Of a stretch of 64,000 nt of DNA, positions 25,795 to 35,129 are shown piece after piece. The stretch is taken from contig NZ_CP061299.1 in NCBI RefSeq assembly GCF_018687615.1, positions 1,287,433 to 1,351,432 on the forward strand, read 5' to 3'. The notes under the pieces are model-generated. The model searched no databases. It worked only from the letters and a program-made list of their open reading frames with translations, and was not told the DNA's origin. The number at the start of each line of letters is the position of its first letter. Position 1 is the stretch's first letter. Source of the DNA: Polynucleobacter sp. MWH-CaK5 (GTDB taxonomy: Bacteria > Pseudomonadota > Gammaproteobacteria > Burkholderiales > Burkholderiaceae). The translations under genes and the position numbers were made by a program.

Positions 25795-26226
25795 ATGACT
25801 ATGTTTGGTAGAAAAACAGAGAATGAAAATTCAGAATTGACATCAGAAGAATTTGAGTCAAATGAAGCTCTTGAAGAGAATGAAAATTTTGAAACCGCAT
25901 CTCAAAATTCAAGCATAACTCTAAAACCATCCATCATCAGTGAAGGCTTTGAATTCACAGGTGACATGAAGTCTGGCGGAGCAATCACGGTGGATGGCAC
26001 ATTCAAGGGCAATCTGTCAGTTCAAACATTATTGATTGGCGCTGGTGGCTTTGTGGATGGCACTGTCACTGCTGATAGCATCAACGTCAAAGGCAAGCTA
26101 GCTGGCACAGTGAGCTGCCGTGACTTGGTGGTCGGTGGGCGTGCAACGGTTGATGGTGCACTAAGCTACTCAAGTATTACGATTCAACGAGGTGGCACAA
26201 TCAAGGGCGATTTAAAGCGCAAGTGA
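25795..26226 (+). CDS. Bactofilin (second of three)
   Basis: This 143-residue bactofilin has a long acidic, probably disordered N-terminus (about residues 1-40, rich in Glu, Asn, Ser). The beta-helix core follows from about residue 45 (ISEGFEFTGDMKSGGAITVD, then GNLSVQTLLIGAGGFVDGTV and GKLAGTVSCRDLVVGGRATV) and ends KGDLKRK. The different N-terminal tail suggests another polymer partner or location than the first copy. It is followed by a terminator. Confidence 0.9.
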   Translation: MTMFGRKTENENSELTSEEFESNEALEENENFETASQNSSITLKPSIISEGFEFTGDMKSGGAITVDGTFKGNLSVQTLLIGAGGFVDGTVTADSINVKGKLAGTVSCRDLVVGGRATVDGALSYSSITIQRGGTIKGDLKRK

Positions 26227-26243
26227 TTGGCACTTCAATAAGT

Positions 26244-26272
26244 AAAAAAGCTCACTGATGTGAGCTTTTTTT
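26244..26272 (+). terminator. Terminator after the tandem bactofilins
   Basis: GCTCAC and GTGAGC arms with a TGAT loop, preceded by six A and followed by seven T. It separates the rightward bactofilin pair from the convergent third bactofilin. Confidence 0.85.
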
Positions 26273-26337
26273 ATTGGGGCCTTAGATCTGCGTTTTTCTA
26301 ATTTTTTATATTTCAGCTTTTGTTTTTTATTTATTTC

Positions 26338-26766
26338 TTAACGACGCTCTTGCACCGCCCGAATAACGTCCGACGCTTGATTGGCTGATTTTTTATCAAC
26401 CCCCTGAATCACCAAGCCAATCACACGAGCACCATGCTCAATGCCGATGGAGCCATAAGTCACATCGCCGCGCACTTGAGCAGTTTGATGAAACTCAACA
26501 CGCTCAGTTGCATAGATATTGCCTTCTACCTTGCCAGCAATCATGACGCGATAAGCAAAGATATCGCCGATCACTTCGCCGTCTTCGCCGACAGCCACAG
26601 TCACTTTAGAATTTTCTTCACTTTCAATATTGCCAACCACTTTGCCATCGATGCGCAGGCTCTCACCAACGACCATGCGGCCATAGATTTCTGATGTTTT
26701 ACCAATTAACGTATCAAAACGTTCATTGGTAGGAAGCAACAAGGATGTTTTGCGTTTGCCGAACAT
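26338..26766 (-). CDS. Bactofilin (third, opposite strand)
   Basis: This 142-residue bactofilin has a basic N-terminus (MFGKRKTSLLLPTNERF) and a beta-helix core: GKTSEIYGRMVVGESLRIDG, GKVVGNIESEENSKVTVAVG, GEVIGDIFAYRVMIAGKVEG. The C-terminus is short and charged. Its tails differ from both neighbours. It is convergent with the tandem pair and divergent from nadA. A GGAGATAAAT ribosome site supports the start. Three bactofilin genes in 1.3 kb suggest paralogs with separate tasks. Confidence 0.9.
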   Translation of the reverse strand: MFGKRKTSLLLPTNERFDTLIGKTSEIYGRMVVGESLRIDGKVVGNIESEENSKVTVAVGEDGEVIGDIFAYRVMIAGKVEGNIYATERVEFHQTAQVRGDVTYGSIGIEHGARVIGLVIQGVDKKSANQASDVIRAVQERR

Positions 26767-26880
26767 ATTTATCTCCGTTATGTACTCATTCTAAATCTTT
26801 TTATACCCATCGGATCCATTTTGAGACCTTGAATCAGTCACTTTCAGGTTCGCTTCAGAAAATTGCCTTAATATTCATAC

Positions 26881-27993
26881 ATGAACAAAGAATTATTCGA
26901 TTATCCAAAGCAAGACGGCTCTGGTGCAACCTGCATCGCGCAAGCATGGGCCAAAGTACCTAGAGCACTGCCTGGGGAAGAAAAAGCGCAAGTTATTCAA
27001 AAGATTAAGTCTGAACTCATCAAGCAAAACGCAGTGCTTGTGGCGCATTACTATGTTGACGGAGATATTCAAGACCTTGCCTGGGAGACTGGTGGCTTTG
27101 TTGCCGACTCATTAGAAATGGCTCGTTTTGGTAAAAACCACGCGGCAAAAAAATTGATTGTTGCGGGCGTTAAGTTCATGGGCGAAAGCGCCAAGATTTT
27201 GAGCCCAGAAAAAACAGTGTTGATGCCTGATTTAGATGCCACCTGCTCCCTTGATTTGGGTTGCCCAGCAGAAGACTTCAATCAGTTCTGCGATGCACAT
27301 CCCGATCGTGAAGTGGTGGTTTATGCCAACACAAGTGCAGCCGTAAAAGCCAGGGCTGACTGGATGGTGACCAGCTCTTGCGCCCTAGCGATTGTTCATG
27401 AACTGCACAAGCAGGGCAAAAAGATATTGTGGGCCCCTGATCGCCACTTGGGTCGCTATATACAAGATCAAACCGGAGCTGATATGTTGCTTTGGGAAGG
27501 CCATTGCATCGTGCATGATGAGTTCAAAGCAATCGAGCTTGAAACCCTCATCAAGAAACATCCGGATGCCATGGTCTTGGTTCACCCAGAATCTCCAGCC
27601 CATGTGGTTGATTTAGCGGATGTGGTTGGATCCACTTCTGCGATGATCAAAGCAGTGGTTGAAGGCAGCGCCAAAGAATACATCGTTGCTACAGACAAAG
27701 GTATTCTGCATCGCATGCGTCAGTTGGCCCCTGAGAAAATCTTGATCGAAGCTCCTACCGCAGGCAACAGCGCCACTTGCAAGAGTTGCGCTCACTGCCC
27801 TTGGATGGCCATGAATGGTCTTGAGGGCATTCTGAGTTGCCTAACAAATCAGTCTGGTGAAATTTTGATTGATGAAAGCATTCGAGCTGATGCTCAAGTT
27901 TGTATTGAGAAAATGTTGTCTTTCACAACAAACCACCCCGAGTTGTTAGCAAAAGCCCAACATGGCTTTGTTAAAAATATCGGCGCAGCTTAA
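26881..27993 (+). CDS. nadA: Quinolinate synthase A
   Basis: This 4Fe-4S enzyme condenses iminoaspartate with dihydroxyacetone phosphate to quinolinate, the second step of NAD de novo synthesis. Marks in the 370 residues are VAHYYVDGDIQDLAWETGGFV (cited in part), GVKFMGESAKILSPEKTVLMP and the cluster cysteines in DATCSLDLGCP and CKSCAHCPWM, with a further CALA in the middle. It is followed 58 bp later by nadC, and nadB stands convergent, so the complete quinolinate-to-nicotinate branch is clustered. Confidence 0.95.
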   Translation: MNKELFDYPKQDGSGATCIAQAWAKVPRALPGEEKAQVIQKIKSELIKQNAVLVAHYYVDGDIQDLAWETGGFVADSLEMARFGKNHAAKKLIVAGVKFMGESAKILSPEKTVLMPDLDATCSLDLGCPAEDFNQFCDAHPDREVVVYANTSAAVKARADWMVTSSCALAIVHELHKQGKKILWAPDRHLGRYIQDQTGADMLLWEGHCIVHDEFKAIELETLIKKHPDAMVLVHPESPAHVVDLADVVGSTSAMIKAVVEGSAKEYIVATDKGILHRMRQLAPEKILIEAPTAGNSATCKSCAHCPWMAMNGLEGILSCLTNQSGEILIDESIRADAQVCIEKMLSFTTNHPELLAKAQHGFVKNIGAA

Positions 27994-28051
27994 TCACTTT
28001 TTTCTTATTTTCATTTAGTCTTTTTTGATTCATCTTTTTAAAGATATTTTT

Positions 28052-28909
28052 ATGTTTGATCACAACGAATCACTCGAACAAGCTCGCGAACGCAATATCA
28101 ATGATGCGCTCCTAGAAGATATTGGTACTGGTGATTGGACAGCGATGCTGGTTCCTGATTCTGGTGTCGTTCACGCCAACTTGGTTGTTCGTCAGGAAGC
28201 TGTTCTTTGTGGAAGAGCATGGTTTGAAGGATCTTTAAAAAAGCTTGATCGCGCGGCCACCATTACTTGGAAATATGCCGAGGGTGACTTGATGAAAGCC
28301 GACACCACTGTTTGCGAAATCACCGCCAAACCAAGAGCTCTTTTATCAGCAGAGCGCCCTGCCATTAATTTTTTACAGACCCTCTCTTGGACTGCTTCAA
28401 TCACTAGAGAGCACGTGAAAGCCATCGAGGGTGCAAGTCCTAACAGCCATGGCTGTGCTGTTTTAGATACCAGAAAAACAATTCCTGGATTACGCCAAGC
28501 TCAAAAATATGCAGTGACTGTGGGTGGTGGCAAAAATCAACGTTTGGCTTTGTGGCACGGCATCTTGATCAAAGAAAATCACATCGCTGCAGCTGGTGGC
28601 ATCAGCGCAGCCATGAAAGCAGCGCAAGCTCTGAACTCAGGCGTTGATATCCAAGTTGAAGTTGAAAATATGACAGAACTTCAAGAGGCATTATCAGCAG
28701 GAGCTAAAAGTATTTTGATTGATAACTTCAGCCTTGATCAAATGAGAGAAGCTGTGGCTTTTACCAAGGGCACCGCTTTATTGGAAGCATCGGGTGGCGT
28801 GAGCCTTGATCAATTGAAAGCGATCGCAGCAACGGGTGTAGATCGTATTTCTATTGGCAAATTGACCAAAGACGTCATCGCTGTCGACTTCTCTTTGAGA
28901 ATTCAGTAG
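28052..28909 (+). CDS. nadC: Nicotinate-nucleotide pyrophosphorylase (carboxylating)
   Basis: It transfers phosphoribosyl from PRPP to quinolinate and decarboxylates to nicotinate mononucleotide. Conserved parts are LLEDIGTGDWTAMLVP, the substrate region LDTRKTIPGLR, KENHIAAAGG, and VEVENMTELQEAL before the C-terminal barrel strand SGGVSLDQLKAIAATGVDRIS (cited in parts). ATG at 28052 is preferred to an in-frame TTG at 28025, since the family begins near the FDHNESLEQ region; this gives 285 residues. It acts after nadB and nadA, both adjacent. Confidence 0.94.
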   Translation: MFDHNESLEQARERNINDALLEDIGTGDWTAMLVPDSGVVHANLVVRQEAVLCGRAWFEGSLKKLDRAATITWKYAEGDLMKADTTVCEITAKPRALLSAERPAINFLQTLSWTASITREHVKAIEGASPNSHGCAVLDTRKTIPGLRQAQKYAVTVGGGKNQRLALWHGILIKENHIAAAGGISAAMKAAQALNSGVDIQVEVENMTELQEALSAGAKSILIDNFSLDQMREAVAFTKGTALLEASGGVSLDQLKAIAATGVDRISIGKLTKDVIAVDFSLRIQ

Positions 28910-28953
28910 TTTTAGCTGGCACCAATCAGCTTATTGCTGGCACCAACCAAGGC

Positions 28954-30570
28954 TTATGACTGTCTATTGATGGGCGTGAGGATGGTTGGATAAGAAACAG
29001 TCCAGCTCTGTGGGTAATCACGGCTGTAATGCAAACCACGACTCTCTTTGCGCATCAATGCAGAGCGCACAATCAGTTCAGCGCAACTCAATAAGTTTCT
29101 TAATTCCAATAAATCTCGGGTTACTCTGAAGTTCGCGTAATACTCTTGCACTTCACTTTGAAGTAATTCAATGCGGTGCAACGCTCTTTCTAAGCGACGA
29201 TTGGTTCTGACGATGCCCACGTAGTTCCACATCAAAAGACGCAGCTCATCCCAGTTGTGGGCAATGACCACTGTTTCATCAGCATCTTCTACTCGACTTT
29301 CATCCCAATCAGGAACTTCTGGCATTTTTTTAAGTGGATGTTCTTTGATTTCTGCTGCCGCTGACTTGCCAATCACCACACACTCTAATAAAGAATTACT
29401 CGCAAGACGATTAGCGCCATGCAGCCCTGTGTATGTTGCTTCTCCTACGGCATACAATCCCGGCAAATCAGTTCTACCTTCTAAGTCAGTGACAACACCA
29501 CCACAGGTGTAATGCGCAGCAGGCACCACTGGAATAGCCTGCTTGGCAATATCAATGCCCAATGCAGCACAACGAGCGTAGATCGTTGGGAAATGCTCTT
29601 TCAAAAAGGCCTCGCCCAAGTGAGTGGCATCCAACAAAACATAATCCAAGCCCAAGCGCTTCATTTCAAAGTCAATCGCACGAGCCACAATGTCTCTTGG
29701 GGCAAGTTCAGCACGCTCATCATGATTTGGCATGAAGCGAGTGCCATCCGGAAGTTTTAATTGCGCACCCTCACCTCGCAAAGCTTCAGTGATCAAAAAG
29801 GTTCTGTCTTGTGGGTGATACAAGCATGTGGGATGGAACTGTACAAATTCCATATTGCCAACGCGACATCCTGCGCGCCAAGCCATGGCAATACCATCAC
29901 CGGTCGCAGTTTCTGGATTGCTGGTGTAGCGATAAACCTTACCCACCCCACCAGTGGCCAAAACCACAGCAGATGCAGGGATGGCGTCAATTTTTCCAGT
30001 AGAGATATTGAGGGCATAAACACCATAACAGCGCTCAGATTTTTTTAATTGTTTGTCCTTGAGGTGTCGATTGGTGATCAAGTCCAAAGCCATCCAACGC
30101 TCTAATAATTGAATGTTTGGATGTGCTCGCGCCTTATCCAACAAGACCTCATGAATTGCTTTACCTGTGGCATCCGCAGCATGCGCAATGCGACGATGAC
30201 TGTGACCACCCTCTCGGGTCAAATGAAGGCCTTTAGGGCCCTGTGGATCGGTTGTAAAAGGCACGCCCTGATCCACCAGCCAATCGATGGCGTCGGAGCT
30301 TCTTTCAGCAATATATCTAGCGGTAGATTCAACCACCAAACCAGCACCCGCTTCAACCGTGTCTCTCACATGGGCATCAACGCTGTCTTGCTGGTCTAAA
30401 ACTCCAACGATGCCACCCTGGGCCCAAGCAGTGGCAGATTCTGATAAACCTCGCTTGGCCATGATGATCACTTGGCGAGACTCAGCCAACTCCAAGGCAA
30501 CGGTTAAGCCTGCCAAACCAGCGCCAATGATGACGACTGGTAAAGAATCGGAGGCAGATGTTTTAGGCAT
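28954..30570 (-). CDS. nadB: L-aspartate oxidase
   Basis: This FAD enzyme oxidises aspartate to iminoaspartate, the first step of NAD de novo synthesis. It has the dinucleotide-binding start VVIIGAGLAGLTVALELAES, the active-site region AHYTCGGVVTDLEGRTDLPG, and GLHGANRLASNSLLE near the end of the FAD domain, followed by the helical C-terminal domain. Length is about 538 residues. ATG at 30570 is chosen over a TTG six bases upstream; neither has a strong ribosome site. It is convergent with nadA-nadC and ends 44 bp from nadC, so the cluster is transcribed from two sides. Confidence 0.94.
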   Translation of the reverse strand: MPKTSASDSLPVVIIGAGLAGLTVALELAESRQVIIMAKRGLSESATAWAQGGIVGVLDQQDSVDAHVRDTVEAGAGLVVESTARYIAERSSDAIDWLVDQGVPFTTDPQGPKGLHLTREGGHSHRRIAHAADATGKAIHEVLLDKARAHPNIQLLERWMALDLITNRHLKDKQLKKSERCYGVYALNISTGKIDAIPASAVVLATGGVGKVYRYTSNPETATGDGIAMAWRAGCRVGNMEFVQFHPTCLYHPQDRTFLITEALRGEGAQLKLPDGTRFMPNHDERAELAPRDIVARAIDFEMKRLGLDYVLLDATHLGEAFLKEHFPTIYARCAALGIDIAKQAIPVVPAAHYTCGGVVTDLEGRTDLPGLYAVGEATYTGLHGANRLASNSLLECVVIGKSAAAEIKEHPLKKMPEVPDWDESRVEDADETVVIAHNWDELRLLMWNYVGIVRTNRRLERALHRIELLQSEVQEYYANFRVTRDLLELRNLLSCAELIVRSALMRKESRGLHYSRDYPQSWTVSYPTILTPINRQS

Positions 30571-30635
30571 GATCAATGGTAACTTGAATAATCAATGTGC
30601 GCTGATGAGATTTCTCATGAGTGAGCGAGGTGCCA

Positions 30636-32243
30636 TCAAGAAAGCTTGCTGGCATGCTCCCTAGTCTCATGGAACACAATTTGAGGCCAACGCTCTTGAG
30701 TAACCCTCAAGTTAACAGCAGAGTTCGCCAAATAAGCCAAATTATCTGCAGCATCTAAAGCCAGTTGATGACCTGCTGATGAATTTTGAAAATCACTCAT
30801 CATTTTTTTATCTTCACAAGTCACCCAACGTGCGCAGTTGATGCTGGCTGTATCAAAAACAGCATCAACGCCATATTCATTCATTAAGCGACTGGCGACC
30901 ACTTCGAACTGCAGTGCACCCACAGCACCAAGAATCAGATCACTGCTGTTCAATGGCTTGAATACCTGCACAGCACCCTCTTCGCCCAATTGCTGAAGAC
31001 CCTTTTGCAGCTGTTTGATCTTCATTGGATTACGAATGCGGGCAACTCTGAAAAAGTCTGGCGCAAAGTATGGAATACCGGTGTATTGCAAAACTTCACC
31101 TTCAGAAAAGCTATCGCCAATTTGCATATTGCCGTGATTCGGTAAACCAATGATGTCACCAGCGTAGGCCTCTTCCACCTGCTCACGACTAGAGGCCATG
31201 AAAGTCACGACATTCGATACTTTCACTTCACGGTTGATGCGCAGGTGATTGATTTTCATACCGCGTTCAAACTTACCTGAACAAACGCGTAAGAATGCGA
31301 TGCGGTCTCGATGAGCAGGATCCATGTTGGCCTGAATCTTGAACACAAAGCCACTAAACTTATCTTCTCTTGGATCAACAGATCTGACCGTTGCACTGCG
31401 CTCTCTCGGGCCTGGGGCCCAATCAAGCAGTGCGTTGAGGATTTCTCGAACACCAAAGTTATTGATGGCTGAACCAAAGAATACGGGGGTCTGTAAACCA
31501 CCCAAGAAACGCTCTAAATCAAATGGATGCGATGCACCTTGCACCAACTCGACTTCCATTTTGAGTTGAGCCATTTCATCAGGGAACATTTCATGAAGCT
31601 TTGGATTATCAATCCCCTTCATCACTTGGAATTCTTGGTCGGCACGATCGTTACCAGCCGCAAACAACAGAATTTCATCATTGATGAGGTGATAAACACC
31701 ACGGAAATTTTTGCCCATGCCGATTGGCCACGTGACTGGCGCACACTCAATCTTCAAGACAGATTCAAGTTCATCCAGCAATTCCATAGGATCTCTGGTT
31801 TCGCGGTCCATCTTGTTCACGAACGTGATGATGGGAGTATTTCTCATGCGACAAACATTCAATAACTTGATGGTTTGCTCTTCAACACCCTTGGCCGCAT
31901 CGATCACCATCAATGCAGAGTCCACAGCAGTTAAAACGCGATAAGTATCTTCAGAAAAGTCTTGGTGACCTGGGGTATCCAAAAGATTGACCACATGGTC
32001 ACGGTATTCAAACTGCATCACCGAGCTGGCCACAGAAATGCCGCGCTGCTTTTCAATTTCCATCCAGTCAGAAGTGGCATGTCTGCCGCTTTTACGAGCT
32101 TTAACAGTTCCTGCCAATTGGATGGCACCAGAGAACATCAAGAGTTTCTCTGTCAGGGTTGTTTTACCGGCATCAGGGTGAGAAATAATGCCAAAAGTCC
32201 TGCGTCTTGCGACTTCGCGGACAATATCGTTACTGTAATTCAT
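30636..32243 (-). CDS. prfC: Peptide chain release factor 3
   Basis: This GTPase removes release factors 1 and 2 from the ribosome after peptide release. The G domain has the P-loop HPDAGKTTLTEK, the switch II LLDTPGHQDFSEDTYR and the FVNKMDRE base motif. Domains II and III follow with KFSGFVFKIQANMDP and GALQFEVVASRL. It is about 535 residues from ATG at 32243, the family-like N-terminus (YSNDIVREVARRRTFGIISH); an in-frame TTG 15 bp upstream is possible. It is a single gene, divergent from a methyltransferase gene. Confidence 0.95.
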   Translation of the reverse strand: MNYSNDIVREVARRRTFGIISHPDAGKTTLTEKLLMFSGAIQLAGTVKARKSGRHATSDWMEIEKQRGISVASSVMQFEYRDHVVNLLDTPGHQDFSEDTYRVLTAVDSALMVIDAAKGVEEQTIKLLNVCRMRNTPIITFVNKMDRETRDPMELLDELESVLKIECAPVTWPIGMGKNFRGVYHLINDEILLFAAGNDRADQEFQVMKGIDNPKLHEMFPDEMAQLKMEVELVQGASHPFDLERFLGGLQTPVFFGSAINNFGVREILNALLDWAPGPRERSATVRSVDPREDKFSGFVFKIQANMDPAHRDRIAFLRVCSGKFERGMKINHLRINREVKVSNVVTFMASSREQVEEAYAGDIIGLPNHGNMQIGDSFSEGEVLQYTGIPYFAPDFFRVARIRNPMKIKQLQKGLQQLGEEGAVQVFKPLNSSDLILGAVGALQFEVVASRLMNEYGVDAVFDTASINCARWVTCEDKKMMSDFQNSSAGHQLALDAADNLAYLANSAVNLRVTQERWPQIVFHETREHASKLS

Positions 32244-32348
32244 AGGCTTTTCAATCAAATAGCCCTATAGTTTAGTTTAGAGCGCCAAAACTGGCATTAA
32301 TTGAACATCAACAAGGATTTACAACGGTTTAAAAACCGCTAAGACGCC

Positions 32349-33197
32349 ATGATCGACCCATCATCAAAAAAAGATGTTTCTTCACAAAAACATGAGATCA
32401 GACCGACTCAATCCATTGAACTTTTAAAAGAATTGCACATCCTCACTCGCGATGGCAAGCTCAATCAAGACACACGCAGGAAACTCAAGCAGGTATATCA
32501 CTTGGTTCAATTCATCGAACCACTGCTCCAAGAAGTCTTGAACCGAAAAGATCATTTGAGCATCGTTGATCACGGGGCTGGTAAGTCTTATTTGGGTTTT
32601 ATTCTGAACGATCTCTTTTGCAAGTTACAAGAGAAGCCATCAACGATCTACGGCATTGAAGTACGCGAAGAATTGGTCAAGAAATCTCAAGACTTGGCCA
32701 ATCGCCTGAACTTCTCAAATATGAAATTTCTGCACTTAAGCGCGGAAGAGTCCCTGGATTCAGACCTTCTGCCCAATGAAATCGATGTGGTCACAGCCTT
32801 GCATGCCTGTAATACAGCGACCGATGATGCGATTCGCTTTGCCTTTGCCAAAAAAGCCAAGCATGTTGTTTTGGTTCCTTGCTGTCAGGCCGAGTTAGCA
32901 GCGGCTTTGAGAAAGACCAAAGCCCAATCGCTTAAAAACGAATTATCGGAAATGTGGCGCCACCCGATTCATACCCGGGAATTTGGTAGCCACATCACCA
33001 ACGTTTTGCGCTGCCTTCAATTAGAGTCTCATGGCTATGATGTGACCGTGACCGAATTGGTGGGCTGGGAACATTCCATGAAAAATGAGCTGATCATTGC
33101 AACTCAGAAGAACTTGCCTGGTCAAAAAGCCCAAGAAAGAAAGACAAAGTTACTGGCTGAAATAGGCTTGAGCAGTCTTGAGGAACGCTTTGCATAG
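32349..33197 (+). CDS. Class I SAM-dependent methyltransferase, target unknown
   Basis: A 282-residue cytosolic protein with a Rossmann methyltransferase domain of the Methyltransf_32/GSTCD-like type. The SAM-binding motif I is LSIVDHGAGKSYLGFIL, followed by YGIEVREELVKKS, whose acidic residue contacts the ribose. Then come DVVTALHACNTATDDAI and the conserved LVPCCQAEL. The AxH-CDxATDxA-like motif and the PCCQ motif are typical of this family, which is suspected to modify RNA, but no substrate is established here. It is a single gene between prfC and hupB with a bidirectional terminator behind. Confidence 0.82.
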   Translation: MIDPSSKKDVSSQKHEIRPTQSIELLKELHILTRDGKLNQDTRRKLKQVYHLVQFIEPLLQEVLNRKDHLSIVDHGAGKSYLGFILNDLFCKLQEKPSTIYGIEVREELVKKSQDLANRLNFSNMKFLHLSAEESLDSDLLPNEIDVVTALHACNTATDDAIRFAFAKKAKHVVLVPCCQAELAAALRKTKAQSLKNELSEMWRHPIHTREFGSHITNVLRCLQLESHGYDVTVTELVGWEHSMKNELIIATQKNLPGQKAQERKTKLLAEIGLSSLEERFA

Positions 33198-33218
33198 GCA
33201 AGGATGGTTTTAGGAAAT

Positions 33219-33246
33219 AAAAAAGGCTGCCTAGGCAGCCTTTTTT
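33219..33246. terminator. Bidirectional terminator between methyltransferase gene and HU gene
   Basis: GGCTGCC-TA-GGCAGCC with A run before and six T after; symmetrical, serving both convergent genes. Confidence 0.88.
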
Positions 33247-33262
33247 AATCTCAAAAGAGAAA

Positions 33263-33544
33263 TTACTTGCGCTTGTTTACAGCGTCTTTGAAAGCTTTAC
33301 CAGCTGTGAACTTAACAGTCTTAGCAGCTGCAATCTTGATTGCTTCGCCAGTCTTTGGGTTACGGCCAACACGTGCAGCACGCTTGCCTGAACCGAATGT
33401 ACCGAAACCGATCAATTGAACCTTGTCACCTTTAGTAACAGCTTTGATGATTGTGTCGATTGATGTGTTCAAAACACGCTCAGCAGATGCCTTAGAAATG
33501 TCTGCGTCTTTTGCAATTTTTTCTACTAATTCAGCTTTATTCAT
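33263..33544 (-). CDS. hupB: HU-family DNA-binding protein
   Basis: This nucleoid-associated, DNA-bending protein has 93 residues, with MNKAELVEKIAKDADISKAS at the start, the arm region GFGTFGSGKRAARVGRNPKT and the C-terminal AGKAFKDAVNKRK. No extended basic tail is present, so it is a plain HU homolog. A ribosome site AGGTTAAAA precedes the ATG. Upstream there are 211 bp free of genes for its promoter, containing an inverted repeat described separately. Confidence 0.95.
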   Translation of the reverse strand: MNKAELVEKIAKDADISKASAERVLNTSIDTIIKAVTKGDKVQLIGFGTFGSGKRAARVGRNPKTGEAIKIAAAKTVKFTAGKAFKDAVNKRK

Positions 33545-33645
33545 TTTTAACCTTTCAACTTAGAAACTGGGAGTATGTACATTCAGTTATATTTTTTTAA
33601 TTAAAAACTTATTCCTGATGCACTGCCGACATTAAATCACATAAT

Positions 33646-33702
33646 CACTGTGGGAGCTAGTATTTAAAACCTTCTTTAGGGTTTAACCTATATTCCACAG
33701 TG
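33646..33702. promoter_or_regulatory. Inverted repeat in the hupB upstream region
   Basis: CACTGTGG (33646-33653) and CCACAGTG (33695-33702) are perfect inverted 8-mers 41 bp apart, between the serS stop and the hupB start. A looped operator is possible; so is chance. Confidence 0.3.
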
Positions 33703-33755
33703 GGTTACAGGCTTATACCAGATTATTTCCCAATGAATTCAAGGCTTGCACCTTT

Positions 33756-35066
33756 TTAAAGCGTGAGCGCTTCTAGACCACCCATGTATGGTTGCAAAGC
33801 TTTTGGTATTTTGATGCTGCCATCGGCTTGCTGATAATTCTCTAGGATCGCAACACCAGTTCGCCCTACAGCTAAACCAGAACCATTCAAGGTGTGCACC
33901 AACTCAGGTTTATCTTGGCCTGTTTTAAAGCGAGCTTGCATGCGTCTAGATTGAAAATCACCCATGTTTGAGCAAGAGCTGATTTCACGATAAGTATTTT
34001 GTGCTGGCAACCAAACCTCTAAGTCATAGGTTTTAACGCTGCCAAAGCCCATATCACCAGTGCATAGGAGAACCTTTCTGTAAGGCAGCTCTAGTTTTTG
34101 CAAGATAGCTTCTGCATGAGATGTTAATTCTTCCAAAGCTGCCATAGAGGCTTCTGGCTTGGTGATTTGCACCAATTCAACTTTTTCAAATTGATGTTGG
34201 CGAATCATACCGCGCGTATCACGCCCATAACTACCTGCTTCAGATCTAAAGCAAGGAGTGTGAGCCACAAATTTCTTTGGCAACTGTTCAGCCGGCGTGA
34301 TGGTGTCACGCATCAAATTAGTGACAGGAACTTCTGCAGTTGGAATGAGATAAAAATTCTCATAAACAGCTTCAACTGATTCATCTTGATCGTCACCACC
34401 TACTTTTCGTGGCACTTTGAATAAATCAGCTTCAAATTTTGGTAATTGACCAGTGCCCTTCATGGATTCAGCATTCACGATAAAAGGTACAGCCACTTCG
34501 TGATAACCAATTTGGATGTGGTTATCCAACATGAATTGAGCCAAAGCTCTGTGCAAACGAGCAATCTGGCCATGCATCACGGCAAAGCGTGAACCCGTCA
34601 ACTTTGCGGCACTGTCAAAGTCCAGACCCAATGGGGTCGCCAAATCAACGTGATCTTTAACCGGAAAATCAAAACTTGGAATATTGCCCCAACGCAAAAC
34701 TTCCTGATTGGCAGACTCGTCTTTGCCAGATGGCACAGATTCGTGAGGAATATTAGGAATATTCAATAAAAAGTTATTAAGTTGAGACTGAACAACTGTG
34801 AGCTTTTCTGTGAGAGCCTGTAATTCTTGGTTAACGGCGGTAGATTCAGCCATTTCAGCGCTGGCATCTTCACCCTTGCCTTTTTTCATGCCAACAGCTT
34901 TGGCCAATTGATTGCGCTTGGCTTGCAATTCTTCTGAACGACTTTGTACTTGCTTACGATCAGACTCTAAAGAAACAAAAGTGTCTTTATCAAGAACAAA
35001 TTTCCGTTCTGCCAAACGTGAGGCAACGGTATCAAGGTCTTTGCGTAACAGCTGAATATCGATCAT
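33756..35066 (-). CDS. serS: Seryl-tRNA synthetase
   Basis: This class II aminoacyl-tRNA synthetase has 436 residues. It has the N-terminal long coiled-coil arm that binds the tRNA-Ser variable arm (about residues 30-105, EELQAKRNQLAKAVGMKKGK). The catalytic core follows with motif 2 FRSEAGSYGRDTRGMIRQHQ and motif 3 GSGLAVGRTGVAILENYQ. It lies downstream of lolA by 63 bp in a leftward run ftsK-lolA-serS. Confidence 0.96.
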   Translation of the reverse strand: MIDIQLLRKDLDTVASRLAERKFVLDKDTFVSLESDRKQVQSRSEELQAKRNQLAKAVGMKKGKGEDASAEMAESTAVNQELQALTEKLTVVQSQLNNFLLNIPNIPHESVPSGKDESANQEVLRWGNIPSFDFPVKDHVDLATPLGLDFDSAAKLTGSRFAVMHGQIARLHRALAQFMLDNHIQIGYHEVAVPFIVNAESMKGTGQLPKFEADLFKVPRKVGGDDQDESVEAVYENFYLIPTAEVPVTNLMRDTITPAEQLPKKFVAHTPCFRSEAGSYGRDTRGMIRQHQFEKVELVQITKPEASMAALEELTSHAEAILQKLELPYRKVLLCTGDMGFGSVKTYDLEVWLPAQNTYREISSCSNMGDFQSRRMQARFKTGQDKPELVHTLNGSGLAVGRTGVAILENYQQADGSIKIPKALQPYMGGLEALTL

Positions 35067-35129
35067 GAGTTTCTCAATGCTATTTTTATATTTACTGCTT
35101 AATTTGGTACCTAGTGTGGCACTTAGTTT

